Assembly (NCBI GenBank): GCA_002690875.1
Contig: NZGH01000006.1
Span: forward strand, 4,257 to 68,256
From: Rickettsiales bacterium
GTDB taxonomy: Bacteria; Pseudomonadota; Alphaproteobacteria; TMED127
Length of the DNA: 64,000 bases
Reading direction: 5' to 3'
The first letter of the stretch is position 1, and each line of letters starts with the position of its first letter. Below are positions 47,927-56,861 of the stretch, one piece after another. The notes below the pieces were generated by a model that was not told where the DNA came from, made no database searches, and saw only the letters and a program-made list of their open reading frames with translations. Made by a program: the position numbers and the translations under genes.

Positions 47927-48316
47927 CTATTTTCTAATTAACTCGGCGCATCCAGCAGTTGCGTCAATACCTGATTCAACGTAACATGCGCTTATTTTGT
48001 TTTTAGCTAAAAGTTTTCCCATGTTATAACCTCTACTGTTAGACGCTACCCAAGTGATTGTCTTATTGTCAGGGTGGATTACTCCGAAAAAATTTTTTGT
48101 ACCATCCGTGTAAGAGAAAGTGCCTTTAAAACGCCTTTCATCTTGTTCAAGAATTTCAACTTTCTTCTCCCATGACCTGTAACCTCTTTGATCTGATACT
48201 GTTTTATTAATCCCAACCCAAGTTCCAACTAAATTAGGGATATTAGAAACATCAGACTTACCAGAGGTGCTAGAAAAAATTAATGCAGAAAAAATTATAT
48301 GGATAAATAATCTCAT
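47927..48316 (-). CDS. Small secreted protein, unknown
   Basis: A 129-residue protein with a signal peptide (about residues 1-19, ending near SSTSG). The mature part reads LVGTWVGINKTVSD, RFKGTFSYTDGTKNFFGVI and SRGYNMGKLL, a pattern of short beta strands and GTW resembling lipocalin-like or immunogenic secreted proteins. Two cysteines near the end (ACYVESGIDATAGCAEL) could form a disulfide. The gene converges on the MlaF-like gene with five bases between stops. I cannot name a function. Confidence 0.6.
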   Translation of the reverse strand: MRLFIHIIFSALIFSSTSGKSDVSNIPNLVGTWVGINKTVSDQRGYRSWEKKVEILEQDERRFKGTFSYTDGTKNFFGVIHPDNKTITWVASNSRGYNMGKLLAKNKISACYVESGIDATAGCAELIRK

Positions 48317-48353
48317 ACATTTATTATTGTAATTTATTATAAAATTTCAACAT

Positions 48354-49610
48354 ATGATTCAAAATTTTTCATCCTTATACTTAAATAAAAAGCAGTTTTT
48401 AATTTTTTTAATGGGTATATCAAGTGGTATTCCTCTTTATTTAGTACTATCTACTCTCTTTATTTGGCTTACTAGGGAAAATATAGATATTTCAACAATA
48501 GGTTTATTTGCATTAACTCAAATTCCATGGACAGTTAAATTTTTATGGGCTCCTTTGATAGATAATTTTAAAATACCAATTTTGTTTAATATTGTTGGTC
48601 ATAGGAAGTCTTGGCTTTTTGTTATTCAGTTTTTTCTTATATTTTCTATATTTTTTTTAGGCTTTAGTGACCCTGCTAAGCATATTGAATTAACAGCTTT
48701 TTTTGCTTTGTTAGTTTCTTTTTTTTCAGCTTCACAAGATATCGTTATTGATAGTTATAGAATAGAAATATTAGATGATAACTCACAAGGTGCTGGTGCT
48801 GCAGTAACACAATTTGGTTACAGAATAGGTGGAATACTTGCTGGTGCTGGGTCACTTTATCTTAAGTACTATTTTACTTGGAGTATAGTTTTCTTAATAG
48901 TTGGTTTTATAATTTTTTTTTTAGGATTATTAATTTTATTTATTCCTATTAAAAAAGATCATTTAAAAAAAAAAAAAAGTGAAAAAAATTTTCTTAAACC
49001 TTTTTATGAGTTTTTATTCCGCCACACAGCTATCAAAGTTTTTCTAATTTTAATTTTTATATTTTCTTTTAAATTTGGTGATGTGATTGCTGGAGTTATG
49101 GCAAACCCATTTTATGTTAAAATTGGATTTTCCAACATTGAAATTGCTAATGCAAGTAAGGTTTTTGGAGTATTGATGACTATTATTGGTGTTTTTTTGG
49201 GTGGATTCTTTGTGAAGAAAGTAGGTGTAATACGTGCTTTAATTATCTCTGGTTTCTTCCAGGTATTATCAAACCTCTTGTATGTATTATTAAATTTAGT
49301 TGGACCAGAAATTTTTTATCTTTATGTTACCGTTGCAGGTGAAAATTTTTCTGGTGGTTTAGGGTCAGCGGCTTTTGTAGCATATTTATCAGCTTTATGT
49401 AATAAAAACTACACTGGCACCCAATATGCTCTTTTATCTTCAATTATGGGCTTGGCGAGGACAGTTTTGTCATCTCCTTCTGGTTATTTGGTTGAATCAT
49501 TTGGCTGGACTAATTTTTTTGTGTTATCAACTTTTCTTGGAATTCCAGCAATTTTAGTTTTATTTTGGATGAATAAAAGCTTTCATTTAGAAATGCAAAA
49601 GTCTAAGTAA
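48354..49610 (+). CDS. AmpG-like MFS transporter
   Basis: A 418-residue protein with twelve hydrophobic segments. LMGISSGIPLYLVLSTLFIW (about 15-34) and SQDIVIDSYRIEIL in helix 4 are typical of AmpG muropeptide permeases and their acetyl-CoA transporter relatives, and IGGILAGAGSLYL follows. AmpG imports GlcNAc-anhydroMurNAc peptides for cell wall recycling, which fits the wall hydrolases in the right part of the window. The gene overlaps the GST gene tail to tail by eight bases. Confidence 0.85.
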   Translation: MIQNFSSLYLNKKQFLIFLMGISSGIPLYLVLSTLFIWLTRENIDISTIGLFALTQIPWTVKFLWAPLIDNFKIPILFNIVGHRKSWLFVIQFFLIFSIFFLGFSDPAKHIELTAFFALLVSFFSASQDIVIDSYRIEILDDNSQGAGAAVTQFGYRIGGILAGAGSLYLKYYFTWSIVFLIVGFIIFFLGLLILFIPIKKDHLKKKKSEKNFLKPFYEFLFRHTAIKVFLILIFIFSFKFGDVIAGVMANPFYVKIGFSNIEIANASKVFGVLMTIIGVFLGGFFVKKVGVIRALIISGFFQVLSNLLYVLLNLVGPEIFYLYVTVAGENFSGGLGSAAFVAYLSALCNKNYTGTQYALLSSIMGLARTVLSSPSGYLVESFGWTNFFVLSTFLGIPAILVLFWMNKSFHLEMQKSK

Positions 49611-50244
49611 TGATTTCTTTGAATTCCTCCAGCTCAACAAGTGGCTTAAAACTATTCATTTGATTGAAAAAATTTTGAATTGAAGGAAATTTATCTAAGA
49701 ATTTGTTATCTATTTGGTCGAGTCTACCACAATAAAACCAATATATGACTCTCCAAGCCACAATATCTGCCATACTAAATTTATCGTTGAAAAATTTTTT
49801 GTTCATAGAATTTTGGTCAAATAATTTTTCTAAGTAAGAAAACCAGATTAAAAGGTCATTTTCAATAAACTCCTCTCTTAATCTTTTAGATTTTTTTAAA
49901 TCCTTATCTCTCATGGCTGCTCTAATTGACGGTGCAATTTTGTTGGTTATTTCATTAGACCAATCTAAAACTTGATCGATAACAAGTGCCTTCAGCTTGT
50001 TGTCATCATAAAGTTTTGATTGTATTGCACAAAATCTTGCAAGAGAGTGGGTTTGGCCGTATTGTTTGTTCTCAATAATCATAACGGGTAGCTGCCCAAA
50101 TGGAAAATTTTGCTTTTCTTTCTGCCATTCCTGTCTTTTAATTCTTTTGTACTCATAAGGAATTCCTGAATATCCAAGACTAAGCCTTAAAATATCCACA
50201 CGCCAAAAATTGAAGTCAAAATATACTAGCTTTATCATAATCAA
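49603..50244 (-). CDS. Glutathione S-transferase family protein
   Basis: A 213-residue protein with a thioredoxin-like N-terminal domain: KLVYFDFNFWRVDILRLSLG at the start, and QLPVMIIENKQYGQTHSLAR with the cis-proline and glutathione-binding S(A/L)R. The C-terminal part is helical, with FSMADIVAWRVIYW as the N-capping helix of the GST C-domain. YFDFNFWR puts aromatic residues where Y, S or C would bind glutathione. It is two bases from the FNR gene, so the two are probably co-transcribed. Confidence 0.8.
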   Translation of the reverse strand: MIMIKLVYFDFNFWRVDILRLSLGYSGIPYEYKRIKRQEWQKEKQNFPFGQLPVMIIENKQYGQTHSLARFCAIQSKLYDDNKLKALVIDQVLDWSNEITNKIAPSIRAAMRDKDLKKSKRLREEFIENDLLIWFSYLEKLFDQNSMNKKFFNDKFSMADIVAWRVIYWFYCGRLDQIDNKFLDKFPSIQNFFNQMNSFKPLVELEEFKEIIT

Positions 50245-50246
50245 GT

Positions 50247-51014
50247 TTATTTTTCTGCAAATGCCTTTTCAATCACAAAGCCACCCTGAACTTTCGTAGA
50301 ACCCTCTAACGAACCTAGTTTTTCAAAAATGGTTTTAATCTCAAAAGTCATTTCTTCAGAACCACATATCATTATTCTATCCTCTTTAGGGTTAAATTCT
50401 TCAACTTCTATAGCAGTCCACAATTTTTTTTCATTTATCCATTTAGTTATTCTACCCTGGCGTGGCCATTCATCTCTTGTAACAGTGTTAAAATAAATGA
50501 AATTTCCTCTGGTAACTTCTGAATACACATCATCTTTGTTAAGGTTATTCAGCATATCTTTATAAGCTAACTCTTTAGCAGTTCTTACTCCATGAACTAG
50601 TATTACTTTTTTAAATTTCTCGTAAGTTTCAGGATCCCTAGAAATACTCATAAAAGGAGCTAGTCCAGTTCCAGTTGATAACATGAAGAGATTTCGGCCT
50701 GGAAGTAAGTAATCACAAACTAATGTTCCAGTTGGTTTTGAGTTAATTAAAATTTCATCACCAATTGTGATATGTTGAAGTTTACTTGTTAAGGGACCGT
50801 TGGGGACTTTAATGGATAAAAACTCGAGATGATCCTCATGATTTGGACTTACAACCGAGTAGGCCCTTAAAAGAGGCTTCCCATCTATTTCTAATCCTAT
50901 CATAGCAAACTCACCATTCTTGAATCTGAAACCCATATTTCTTGTGGTTTTGAAACTAAATGTTTTGTCAGTCCAATGATGAATACTTAAGACTTTTTCT
51001 TTTAATAACGCCAT
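50247..51014 (-). CDS. fpr: Ferredoxin/flavodoxin--NADP+ reductase
   Basis: A 255-residue flavoenzyme. RAYSVVSP (about residues 51-58) binds FAD, LSTGTGLAPFMS NADP, and MICGSEEM the nicotinamide-binding CGS motif. The ending VIEKAFAEK is like that of alphaproteobacterial FNRs (FVEK/AEK), where the last aromatic residue covers the flavin. It moves electrons between NADPH and ferredoxin or flavodoxin. Confidence 0.9.
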   Translation of the reverse strand: MALLKEKVLSIHHWTDKTFSFKTTRNMGFRFKNGEFAMIGLEIDGKPLLRAYSVVSPNHEDHLEFLSIKVPNGPLTSKLQHITIGDEILINSKPTGTLVCDYLLPGRNLFMLSTGTGLAPFMSISRDPETYEKFKKVILVHGVRTAKELAYKDMLNNLNKDDVYSEVTRGNFIYFNTVTRDEWPRQGRITKWINEKKLWTAIEVEEFNPKEDRIMICGSEEMTFEIKTIFEKLGSLEGSTKVQGGFVIEKAFAEK

Positions 51015-51089
51015 AGATTGAATTTTTAAAAAAACTTCATAAGGATTGAAACTATGATATAAACATTTATCTATAGGATTTTTTTAAAA

Positions 51090-54000
51090 ATGACAAGTAT
51101 AAATATAAGAAAACTTTCTCATTCAGAAATGGATTTGTATAGAAAACCACTTCTTCCAAAAACTTGGAGTTGTTTTCCGGTTGATAAAGATATTGATACT
51201 CAAATGCTTAGAAAAATATTACAAAAAGATCTTGATAAAATTAGATCTGGAGCCGAGAAAGATCCTTTCTCAAATTCTATTACAATGTTAGCTTTGGATA
51301 TTTCTAGAAGATTAGAAAAAAATTTACTTAACTATTCTGCTTTAGAGGCTTTAATCCAGAGATTAGCGGTTGGTTCTCTTGGCTTTAGGGCCGATCGTTT
51401 GAAAAGTTATATGGGAAGTGTTAGTGAAGAGGAAAACAGTAAATCTATATATAGAACCATAAAATCACTTGCTTTTAAAAAAAACCAAAAAATTTCATTT
51501 AACGAATTTAATAAGAAGTTGCAAAAAGAGACTTTTGGAATTGTTCTAACTGCTCACCCCACATTTGGAATGACACACCAAATTATGATTAATTTGGCTA
51601 AGTTGGCAACAAATAAAAATGAAAAAGGAAAAAAAATTAGTGATCCAGAATTAAAATCAATTATTAAGGATATTTTTAAAACTGAACAAAAACCTGAAAA
51701 AAATATATCTTTAGATTTTGAACATGAGCTTTCAATCATTGCCTTAAAAAATTTACATCAAGCCTTAAAAAGCTTTTTTAAAATTGTTTTAAATGTATCA
51801 AAAGAGATTTTCCCAAAAGAATATTTTGAGATTATGCCTCAAGTCTTTAGATTACATACCTGGGTTGGTTATGATGTAGATGGAAGGGGTGATATTTCGT
51901 GGAGCAACACCTTTTCAAAAAGGCTTAAAGTTAAATTAGAGCAATTAATTGAGTATGAAGAAAGTATCAAAGGAATTTTAAAAAATTCCAAAGATAAAGA
52001 ACTTACAAAAAAAATAAATGTTTTTCATAAAAAAATTTCTGAATCAATTTTAACAAATAAAAAGATTCTTAAATATTTTTCTGATCCAGGTTTTTTGGAT
52101 AATGTTGAAGATGTAAAATATATTTCGAACTTTTTATTTAAGAATAAAGATAAATTAATTACGGACGAAAAGTTACTGATTGAAAAAACCAATGATATAA
52201 TTGAATTTATAAAATTTAAAAAAATTAAAAACTATCAACGTTTAATAGATAATTTAATTGTATTAAAAATTGAGATAAAAAACTTTGGTTTAGGGTTAGG
52301 AAGAACTCAGGTTAGATTAAATGCCAATCAATTAAATAATGCAATTTCCAAAGAAATTGATTTAAAAGGTGATCCCGATGATCCCTCAAATAAAAGAACT
52401 TATCTTCAAGTAATTTCTAAGCTCATCGAGAATGTGACTCCAGTCAAAATTAATTTTGGAAGTATACTTGAAGAAAATATGAATGCTAGACGTTATTTTA
52501 TGATTATTAAACAAATGCTTAAATATATTGATGAAAACCAGACGATAAGGTTTCTTATTGCTGAATGTGACTATGCTTTGACTGTAATGACTGCTTTGTA
52601 TTTCTCAAAACTTTTTGGTGTTGATGAAAAAATCGATATATCTCCTTTATTTGAAACTGAAAAAGGGTTATCAACAGGTCACGAAGTAGTTTCATCATTG
52701 TTAAAAAATATACATTATAAAAAGTATGTCATAAAAAGAAAAAAACTTAGTGTTCAAACTGGATACTCTGATGCAGGAAGATATCTTGGTCAGTCAGCAG
52801 CAGTACTTTCAATTGAAAATCTGCAAAGAAAAATAGCAAAGATTTTATCTGATAATAATTTATCTGATGTAAAGCTTTTAATTTTTAATACGCACGGGGA
52901 ATCAATTGGAAGGGGAGGACATCCTGTTTCATTATTGGATAGGTTGGGTTATGTGAGTTGCTCTTATACAAGAAAAAAATTGAGTGAATGGGATATTGAT
53001 TTGGTTCAAGAAATTAGTTTTCAAGGAGGAGATGGTTATCAATATTTTATGAATCATGATTTAGCCTTTGCCTGTGTAGCAAGAATATTAGATTTTTGTT
53101 TTAATAATAACGATTCAGAAATATATGATTCACTTTACGACTCAGCAGATTTCGGAATAGAATTTGTAAATACTATTAAACAGTTTAATACCGATATAAT
53201 GGATGATCCAAATTATGCAGCACTATTAAACGTTTTTAGTGTTAATCTAACACATTCTACAGGTTCAAGAGCTGTTAAAAGATTTGTAGATGGATCCTCT
53301 AAAACACTTGTTTATCACCCTAGTCAAACAAGAGCTATTCCTCAAAATAATATTTTGCAGCAACTTGGTATGTTAGCTAATTCTTTAGGGGGAGTAGGCA
53401 AATTTTTAAGAAAAAACCCAAAGCAATTCAATAAATATTATAAAACTTCAAGTAGATTTAGAAGAATCATGGATTTAATTAAATATGCTTTTGCTTTTAG
53501 TGACATTGAAGTACTTAAGGCTTATGTAGATTGTTATGACCCCGGTATGTGGTTGTCTTGGTCAACAAGAACAGCTGATTCTAATAGAAGTGAAAATATG
53601 AAAGAGGTTGCAAATCTTCTTGAAAAGTTTGATGTTCACTGGCGTTTTAACAAGGTTTATAGAACTTTACATCAAGAATATATGGAAATTAGAAATTGGA
53701 TACTCGGAAGAAAAAATAGGGGGAGAATAGCAGTAGGCAGAGGTAGAGTTGTTGAGAAGGAAATTAGAGATGAACTTTTACTTATGCATGGTATAAGAGT
53801 AGCTATAATTCACGAAATTTTTCTTTTATCTGTTAGAGTCCCAAAATTTAGTGATCAAGCTGGTACATCCAGAGATGAAATAATAGCAAAGTTAATTAGA
53901 TTTGACGTATTGGATGCAGTACAAACGTTAAGAAAGATTTTTCCAGTAAAAAAGGTTAACACTTCCTATTCAGGTTTTGGAGAATCTTCAAATTACTTGA

Positions 54001-54122
54001 GTGAGCAAAATGTAGATTACTCGAAAGAAGAAAAAAATATTTTCAGACAATTAGAGGCTCTCTATGAATGTGCAAGAAGAGTTAGTACAGGTATATCGCA
54101 TTTTATTGGGGCTGTAGGTTAA
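51090..54122 (+). CDS. ppc: Divergent phosphoenolpyruvate carboxylase
   Basis: A 1010-residue protein, longer than most bacterial enzymes (about 880-950). IVLTAHPTFGM (H156) matches the catalytic-histidine block VLTAHPTE. GYSDAGRYLG (about 558) corresponds to GYSDSGKDAG, with the bicarbonate-binding lysine replaced by arginine. THGESIGRGGHP (about 601) corresponds to HGRGGTVGRGGGP, but two residues shorter and without its first arginine. QTRAIPQNNILQQ (about 750) matches the QNR-PxWYG region. It is anaplerotic in the family, but these differences leave catalysis unsettled. It converges on a K+ channel with a four-base overlap. Confidence 0.72.
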   Translation: MTSINIRKLSHSEMDLYRKPLLPKTWSCFPVDKDIDTQMLRKILQKDLDKIRSGAEKDPFSNSITMLALDISRRLEKNLLNYSALEALIQRLAVGSLGFRADRLKSYMGSVSEEENSKSIYRTIKSLAFKKNQKISFNEFNKKLQKETFGIVLTAHPTFGMTHQIMINLAKLATNKNEKGKKISDPELKSIIKDIFKTEQKPEKNISLDFEHELSIIALKNLHQALKSFFKIVLNVSKEIFPKEYFEIMPQVFRLHTWVGYDVDGRGDISWSNTFSKRLKVKLEQLIEYEESIKGILKNSKDKELTKKINVFHKKISESILTNKKILKYFSDPGFLDNVEDVKYISNFLFKNKDKLITDEKLLIEKTNDIIEFIKFKKIKNYQRLIDNLIVLKIEIKNFGLGLGRTQVRLNANQLNNAISKEIDLKGDPDDPSNKRTYLQVISKLIENVTPVKINFGSILEENMNARRYFMIIKQMLKYIDENQTIRFLIAECDYALTVMTALYFSKLFGVDEKIDISPLFETEKGLSTGHEVVSSLLKNIHYKKYVIKRKKLSVQTGYSDAGRYLGQSAAVLSIENLQRKIAKILSDNNLSDVKLLIFNTHGESIGRGGHPVSLLDRLGYVSCSYTRKKLSEWDIDLVQEISFQGGDGYQYFMNHDLAFACVARILDFCFNNNDSEIYDSLYDSADFGIEFVNTIKQFNTDIMDDPNYAALLNVFSVNLTHSTGSRAVKRFVDGSSKTLVYHPSQTRAIPQNNILQQLGMLANSLGGVGKFLRKNPKQFNKYYKTSSRFRRIMDLIKYAFAFSDIEVLKAYVDCYDPGMWLSWSTRTADSNRSENMKEVANLLEKFDVHWRFNKVYRTLHQEYMEIRNWILGRKNRGRIAVGRGRVVEKEIRDELLLMHGIRVAIIHEIFLLSVRVPKFSDQAGTSRDEIIAKLIRFDVLDAVQTLRKIFPVKKVNTSYSGFGESSNYLSEQNVDYSKEEKNIFRQLEALYECARRVSTGISHFIGAVG

Positions 54123-55045
54123 TTTTTTTTTTTTTTATTTTTGTAATGTGCCTCGATTGCGGCAATATCATCATCTGAGAGATTTAATTTCTCCGATAAT
54201 TGATCTAACTCTTTTCTTTCATCGTCATCAATAATATTATCTGACAACATAAATTTAAGTTTATCTTCATATTTTTTTTGGTTTCTTCTCGTATATTCAG
54301 TAAATGCTGAAGCTAAAATACCAGATGGAAGAGCTACTGTTCCAATTCCTAGTATTATGATGATGGATCCAAAAAACTTACCCATTGATGTCACAGGATA
54401 AACATCACCATATCCAACCGTAGTTAGAGTAACTATTGACCACCACATAGACTGAGGAATACTACCAAACTTTTCAGGTTGAATATCTTTTTCAACTATA
54501 TACATTCCGCTTGATGAAATAATTAAAACAATAAATAAAATAAAAAAAGCTGCACCCAAAGATTTTCGTTGATCCCACAAAACAATTAATAGTGTGTTAA
54601 TAGAATTAGAATACCTTGAAAATTTAAGTAATCTAAAAATTCTAAGTGCTCTCACAAACCTTAAGTCAACTGTTGGAAATAAAAAAGCCAGTAGACTTGG
54701 AAGAATAGCAATTAGATCGATTATAGCTGAGAAACTAAAAATATATCTAAGCCTAGCTTTTCTATTTGTTTCATTTTTCGTTTTATTTTCTACACATGAC
54801 CAAAACCTACTAATATATTCTAGAGAAAAAATTGTTACAGAAAATAACTCGAAGTATATAAACAATAATTTATATCTGAAATAAAGAGTATCGACAGTTT
54901 CTAGAATAACCATAAGAATATTAAAAAAAATTAAGTTAACTAAAAAAATATCAATAAATTTTGATAAATTGTCATTGTCTTCTGCTGGTTCTAAAAGTTT
55001 CCAAACTCTATTTCTAGTAAGATTTAACTTTTTAAAAATTATCAT
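54119..55045 (-). CDS. Voltage-gated potassium channel, six-helix type
   Basis: A 308-residue channel. The selectivity filter is TLTTVGYGD (208-214 for the core), preceded by the pore helix SMWWSIV. The S4-like segment LRFVRALRIFRLLKFSR has arginines or lysines every third or fourth residue. Six membrane helices run from about residue 32 to 250. The C-terminal 60 residues (DDDERKELDQLSEKLNLSDDD) form a short acidic coiled region of unknown role. ATG at 55045 is chosen because it makes an ATGA overlap with the upstream gene; a longer start at 55075 overlaps that gene by 34 bases. Confidence 0.85.
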   Translation of the reverse strand: MIIFKKLNLTRNRVWKLLEPAEDNDNLSKFIDIFLVNLIFFNILMVILETVDTLYFRYKLLFIYFELFSVTIFSLEYISRFWSCVENKTKNETNRKARLRYIFSFSAIIDLIAILPSLLAFLFPTVDLRFVRALRIFRLLKFSRYSNSINTLLIVLWDQRKSLGAAFFILFIVLIISSSGMYIVEKDIQPEKFGSIPQSMWWSIVTLTTVGYGDVYPVTSMGKFFGSIIIILGIGTVALPSGILASAFTEYTRRNQKKYEDKLKFMLSDNIIDDDERKELDQLSEKLNLSDDDIAAIEAHYKNKKKKN

Positions 55046-55320
55046 TTTTTTGGGCAAACGATTTGTTTTTGGCAAGTATTTCCAGGTGCACCAAGGTATA
55101 TTTCTTTATTCTTCTCACCTTTTTTTTGAGATTGATACTCGCAAATCACATCATCGGGAACTATTGTTTCTTTGACTAAGCGACAAAGAGGTCTTATTTC
55201 TATTCTTTTTCTTCTATCAAATGTACCTTCTTCTGGCTCATATTTTCTTCCTACAGAATCAACCTCAAGTGGAAAAAAAAAAATGAAAAGTAACAGTAAA
55301 CTAATCTTCCTTTTTTTCAT
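55042..55320 (-). CDS. Small secreted protein of the NHLP-like cassette
   Basis: A 92-residue protein with an N-terminal signal sequence (KKRKISLLLLFIFFFPLEVDS). The mature part is rich in charge and has four cysteines (IRPLCRL, VICEYQ, NTCQKQIVCP), enough for two disulfides. I chose the ATG at 55320, just before the hydrophobic segment; twelve codons upstream another ATG exists. It overlaps the upstream 73-residue gene by 20 bases and the channel by four. No family is recognised. Confidence 0.55.
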   Translation of the reverse strand: MKKRKISLLLLFIFFFPLEVDSVGRKYEPEEGTFDRRKRIEIRPLCRLVKETIVPDDVICEYQSQKKGEKNKEIYLGAPGNTCQKQIVCPKK

Positions 55321-55522
55321 TTTCACTTTTTTCCTCGCTATCTTTTCCTCCTTCAAGATAAGCAGTCCCTTGAATAGACTTTGCGATAAATTTATTCATA
55401 AGATCTTCAGAATTTTTTACATATTCCTCTAAAGTTTCCTGAAGTTTTTTTTCTGCATCCTCCTTTGACTCTGCTTCAATTTCAGCTACTCCGTCAATGA
55501 TCCAATGTACTTTAAATTTCAT
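55301..55522 (-). CDS. 73-residue acidic protein of the NHLP-like cassette
   Basis: A short protein: KFKVHWIIDGVAEIEAES forms strands, EDAEKKLQETLEEYVKNSEDL a helix, and the last 25 residues are highly acidic (GGKDSEEKSENEKKED). The pattern of a strand-loop-strand followed by a helix recalls small ferredoxin-like or DUF-type proteins, but no motif names it. It starts within the stop of the Sel1-like gene (ATGA at 55519-55522), so it is translationally coupled. Confidence 0.55.
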   Translation of the reverse strand: MKFKVHWIIDGVAEIEAESKEDAEKKLQETLEEYVKNSEDLMNKFIAKSIQGTAYLEGGKDSEEKSENEKKED

Positions 55523-56154
55523 ATATTTCCTTCCATATTTTTATTTTCATTAAAATATTTATTTTTAGTGAAAATTTCCTCAGCGTCAGCTTGTAGCTCT
55601 ACAATTTTTTCTGCTTCAATTTCCTCACCAACTCTATCCCTAAGTTTCATTGCTCTATAAATACCTCCACTTACAGATACAGAATACCATAAATAAGACT
55701 TTTCATAATCAATTTCTGGAGAAAAATTTTCATACCAAAAGCCTAGCTTAAAGGCTGATTTTGAATTATTAAATTCAACAAAATTTTTTTCTAAGATTTG
55801 AGGAATTTGATTAGCTATTTCTTCAATAACCTTTTCTGTCAGTTTATTTTTAATTTTATCAATTTTTTTTAAACATTTTTTATTTCCATTAAGGGCACAT
55901 AACCAACAATACTTTAACGACATTTTATAATTTTGTATCGTTCCAACACCTTCATAATACATATTTGATAAGTTAAAAATTGAGGCATTATGACCCTTTT
56001 CTGCTAAGTTAAAAAAAATTATAAATGAATCGTCAAAATCTCCGTTGTCATAAAGTGAAACACCTTTGTCATAATATTTATCATCACTAATAATTTCATC
56101 AGCGCCTATACTTTTAAAAAGAAAAAAACAAACTATTAATCTAAGTAAAATCAC
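55519..56154 (-). CDS. Sel1/TPR-like secreted protein
   Basis: A 211-residue protein with a signal peptide (ILLRLIVCFFLFKSIGAD). YDKGVSLYDNGDFDDSFI and LAEKGHNASIFNLSNMYYEG with GVGTIQNYKM match a Sel1 repeat, and KLGFWYENFSPEIDYEKSYLW a second, weaker one. Sel1-like proteins mediate protein-protein contacts in the periplasm. The start is GTG at 56154, which overlaps the NHLP-like gene's stop by four bases (GTGA). Confidence 0.65.
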   Translation of the reverse strand: MILLRLIVCFFLFKSIGADEIISDDKYYDKGVSLYDNGDFDDSFIIFFNLAEKGHNASIFNLSNMYYEGVGTIQNYKMSLKYCWLCALNGNKKCLKKIDKIKNKLTEKVIEEIANQIPQILEKNFVEFNNSKSAFKLGFWYENFSPEIDYEKSYLWYSVSVSGGIYRAMKLRDRVGEEIEAEKIVELQADAEEIFTKNKYFNENKNMEGNI

Positions 56155-56537
56155 CTTCCAGCCATCATTACCAATTGTAAATATAAAACCCTAAGTTTAA
56201 ATTTGGATTTTGGTCTTTGCTCATATACAACAATTCTTGGTCTATCAGAATTAGGCTTTTGAAATTCTATGGACATATCTTCTGGTAAATAAACTCCGTT
56301 AAACTCTAGTGTTTTTTGAGGATCTTTTGCAAATTCTTCTTTAAACTCTGAATCAATCCATACTCGAGCAAGCACTCTTCCGAGTATGTCGGGCAAATAT
56401 TTTCTTACATCTGCCCTACTTTTTAAATGATGAAGTTTTTGGGTTATATCTAATGGACTTATTTTTTCCTGGTTAACGGTGATTAGCTCTGTGGATTTTG
56501 CTTTAACTGGAAGATTTTTTGTTGTTTTTTTTGTCAT
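56151..56537 (-). CDS. NHLP (nitrile-hydratase-like leader peptide) family protein
   Basis: A 128-residue protein. VLARVWIDSEFKEEF followed by AKDPQKTLEFNGVYLPED and IVVYEQRP closely follows the order of NHLP domains, whose form is roughly A-W-x-D-x-x-F-x-x-L-L-x-D-P, then G-(I/V)-x-L-P-x-(D/G), then V-V-E. NHLP domains are leader regions of some RiPP precursors and share ancestry with the nitrile hydratase alpha subunit. After the domain only KSKFKLRVLYLQLVMMAGR remains; there is no GG cleavage site. No modification enzyme is adjacent. It starts the minus-strand cassette. Confidence 0.6.
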   Translation of the reverse strand: MTKKTTKNLPVKAKSTELITVNQEKISPLDITQKLHHLKSRADVRKYLPDILGRVLARVWIDSEFKEEFAKDPQKTLEFNGVYLPEDMSIEFQKPNSDRPRIVVYEQRPKSKFKLRVLYLQLVMMAGR

Positions 56538-56606
56538 TATTTTATTTTAACACTTAACAAATAATATTTTATTAAAATTTACAATACATTAGTCGTTAAA
56601 TCAATT

Positions 56607-56861
56607 ATGTCAAAAAATCAAAATATAATTCAGTTCCCAAACAATATTAATTTTAAAAAAGCTAAATATATAAAAATTAGAGATGATATTGAATCGCTAT
56701 TATTTAATTATGCTTTAGACAAAAAAGATTTATGGGCCGTCTCATTAGCTGCAGGAAGGTTTGCAGCGATGAATCTTCAAAAAATTGATGGTGAAGAAAA
56801 AGCAATGGATTTTTTTAAAAATTGTGTCGATACCCAAAAATGTTCTGAATTAAAAGATTAA
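56607..56861 (+). CDS. Small cytoplasmic protein, unknown
   Basis: An 84-residue soluble protein with two helices (ESLLFNYALDKKDLWAVSLA and GEEKAMDFFKNCVD) and one cysteine pair near the end. It stands alone on the plus strand and its stop overlaps the bactofilin stop by three bases. I do not recognise the family. The start ATG at 56607 has no clear ribosome site. Confidence 0.55.
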   Translation: MSKNQNIIQFPNNINFKKAKYIKIRDDIESLLFNYALDKKDLWAVSLAAGRFAAMNLQKIDGEEKAMDFFKNCVDTQKCSELKD

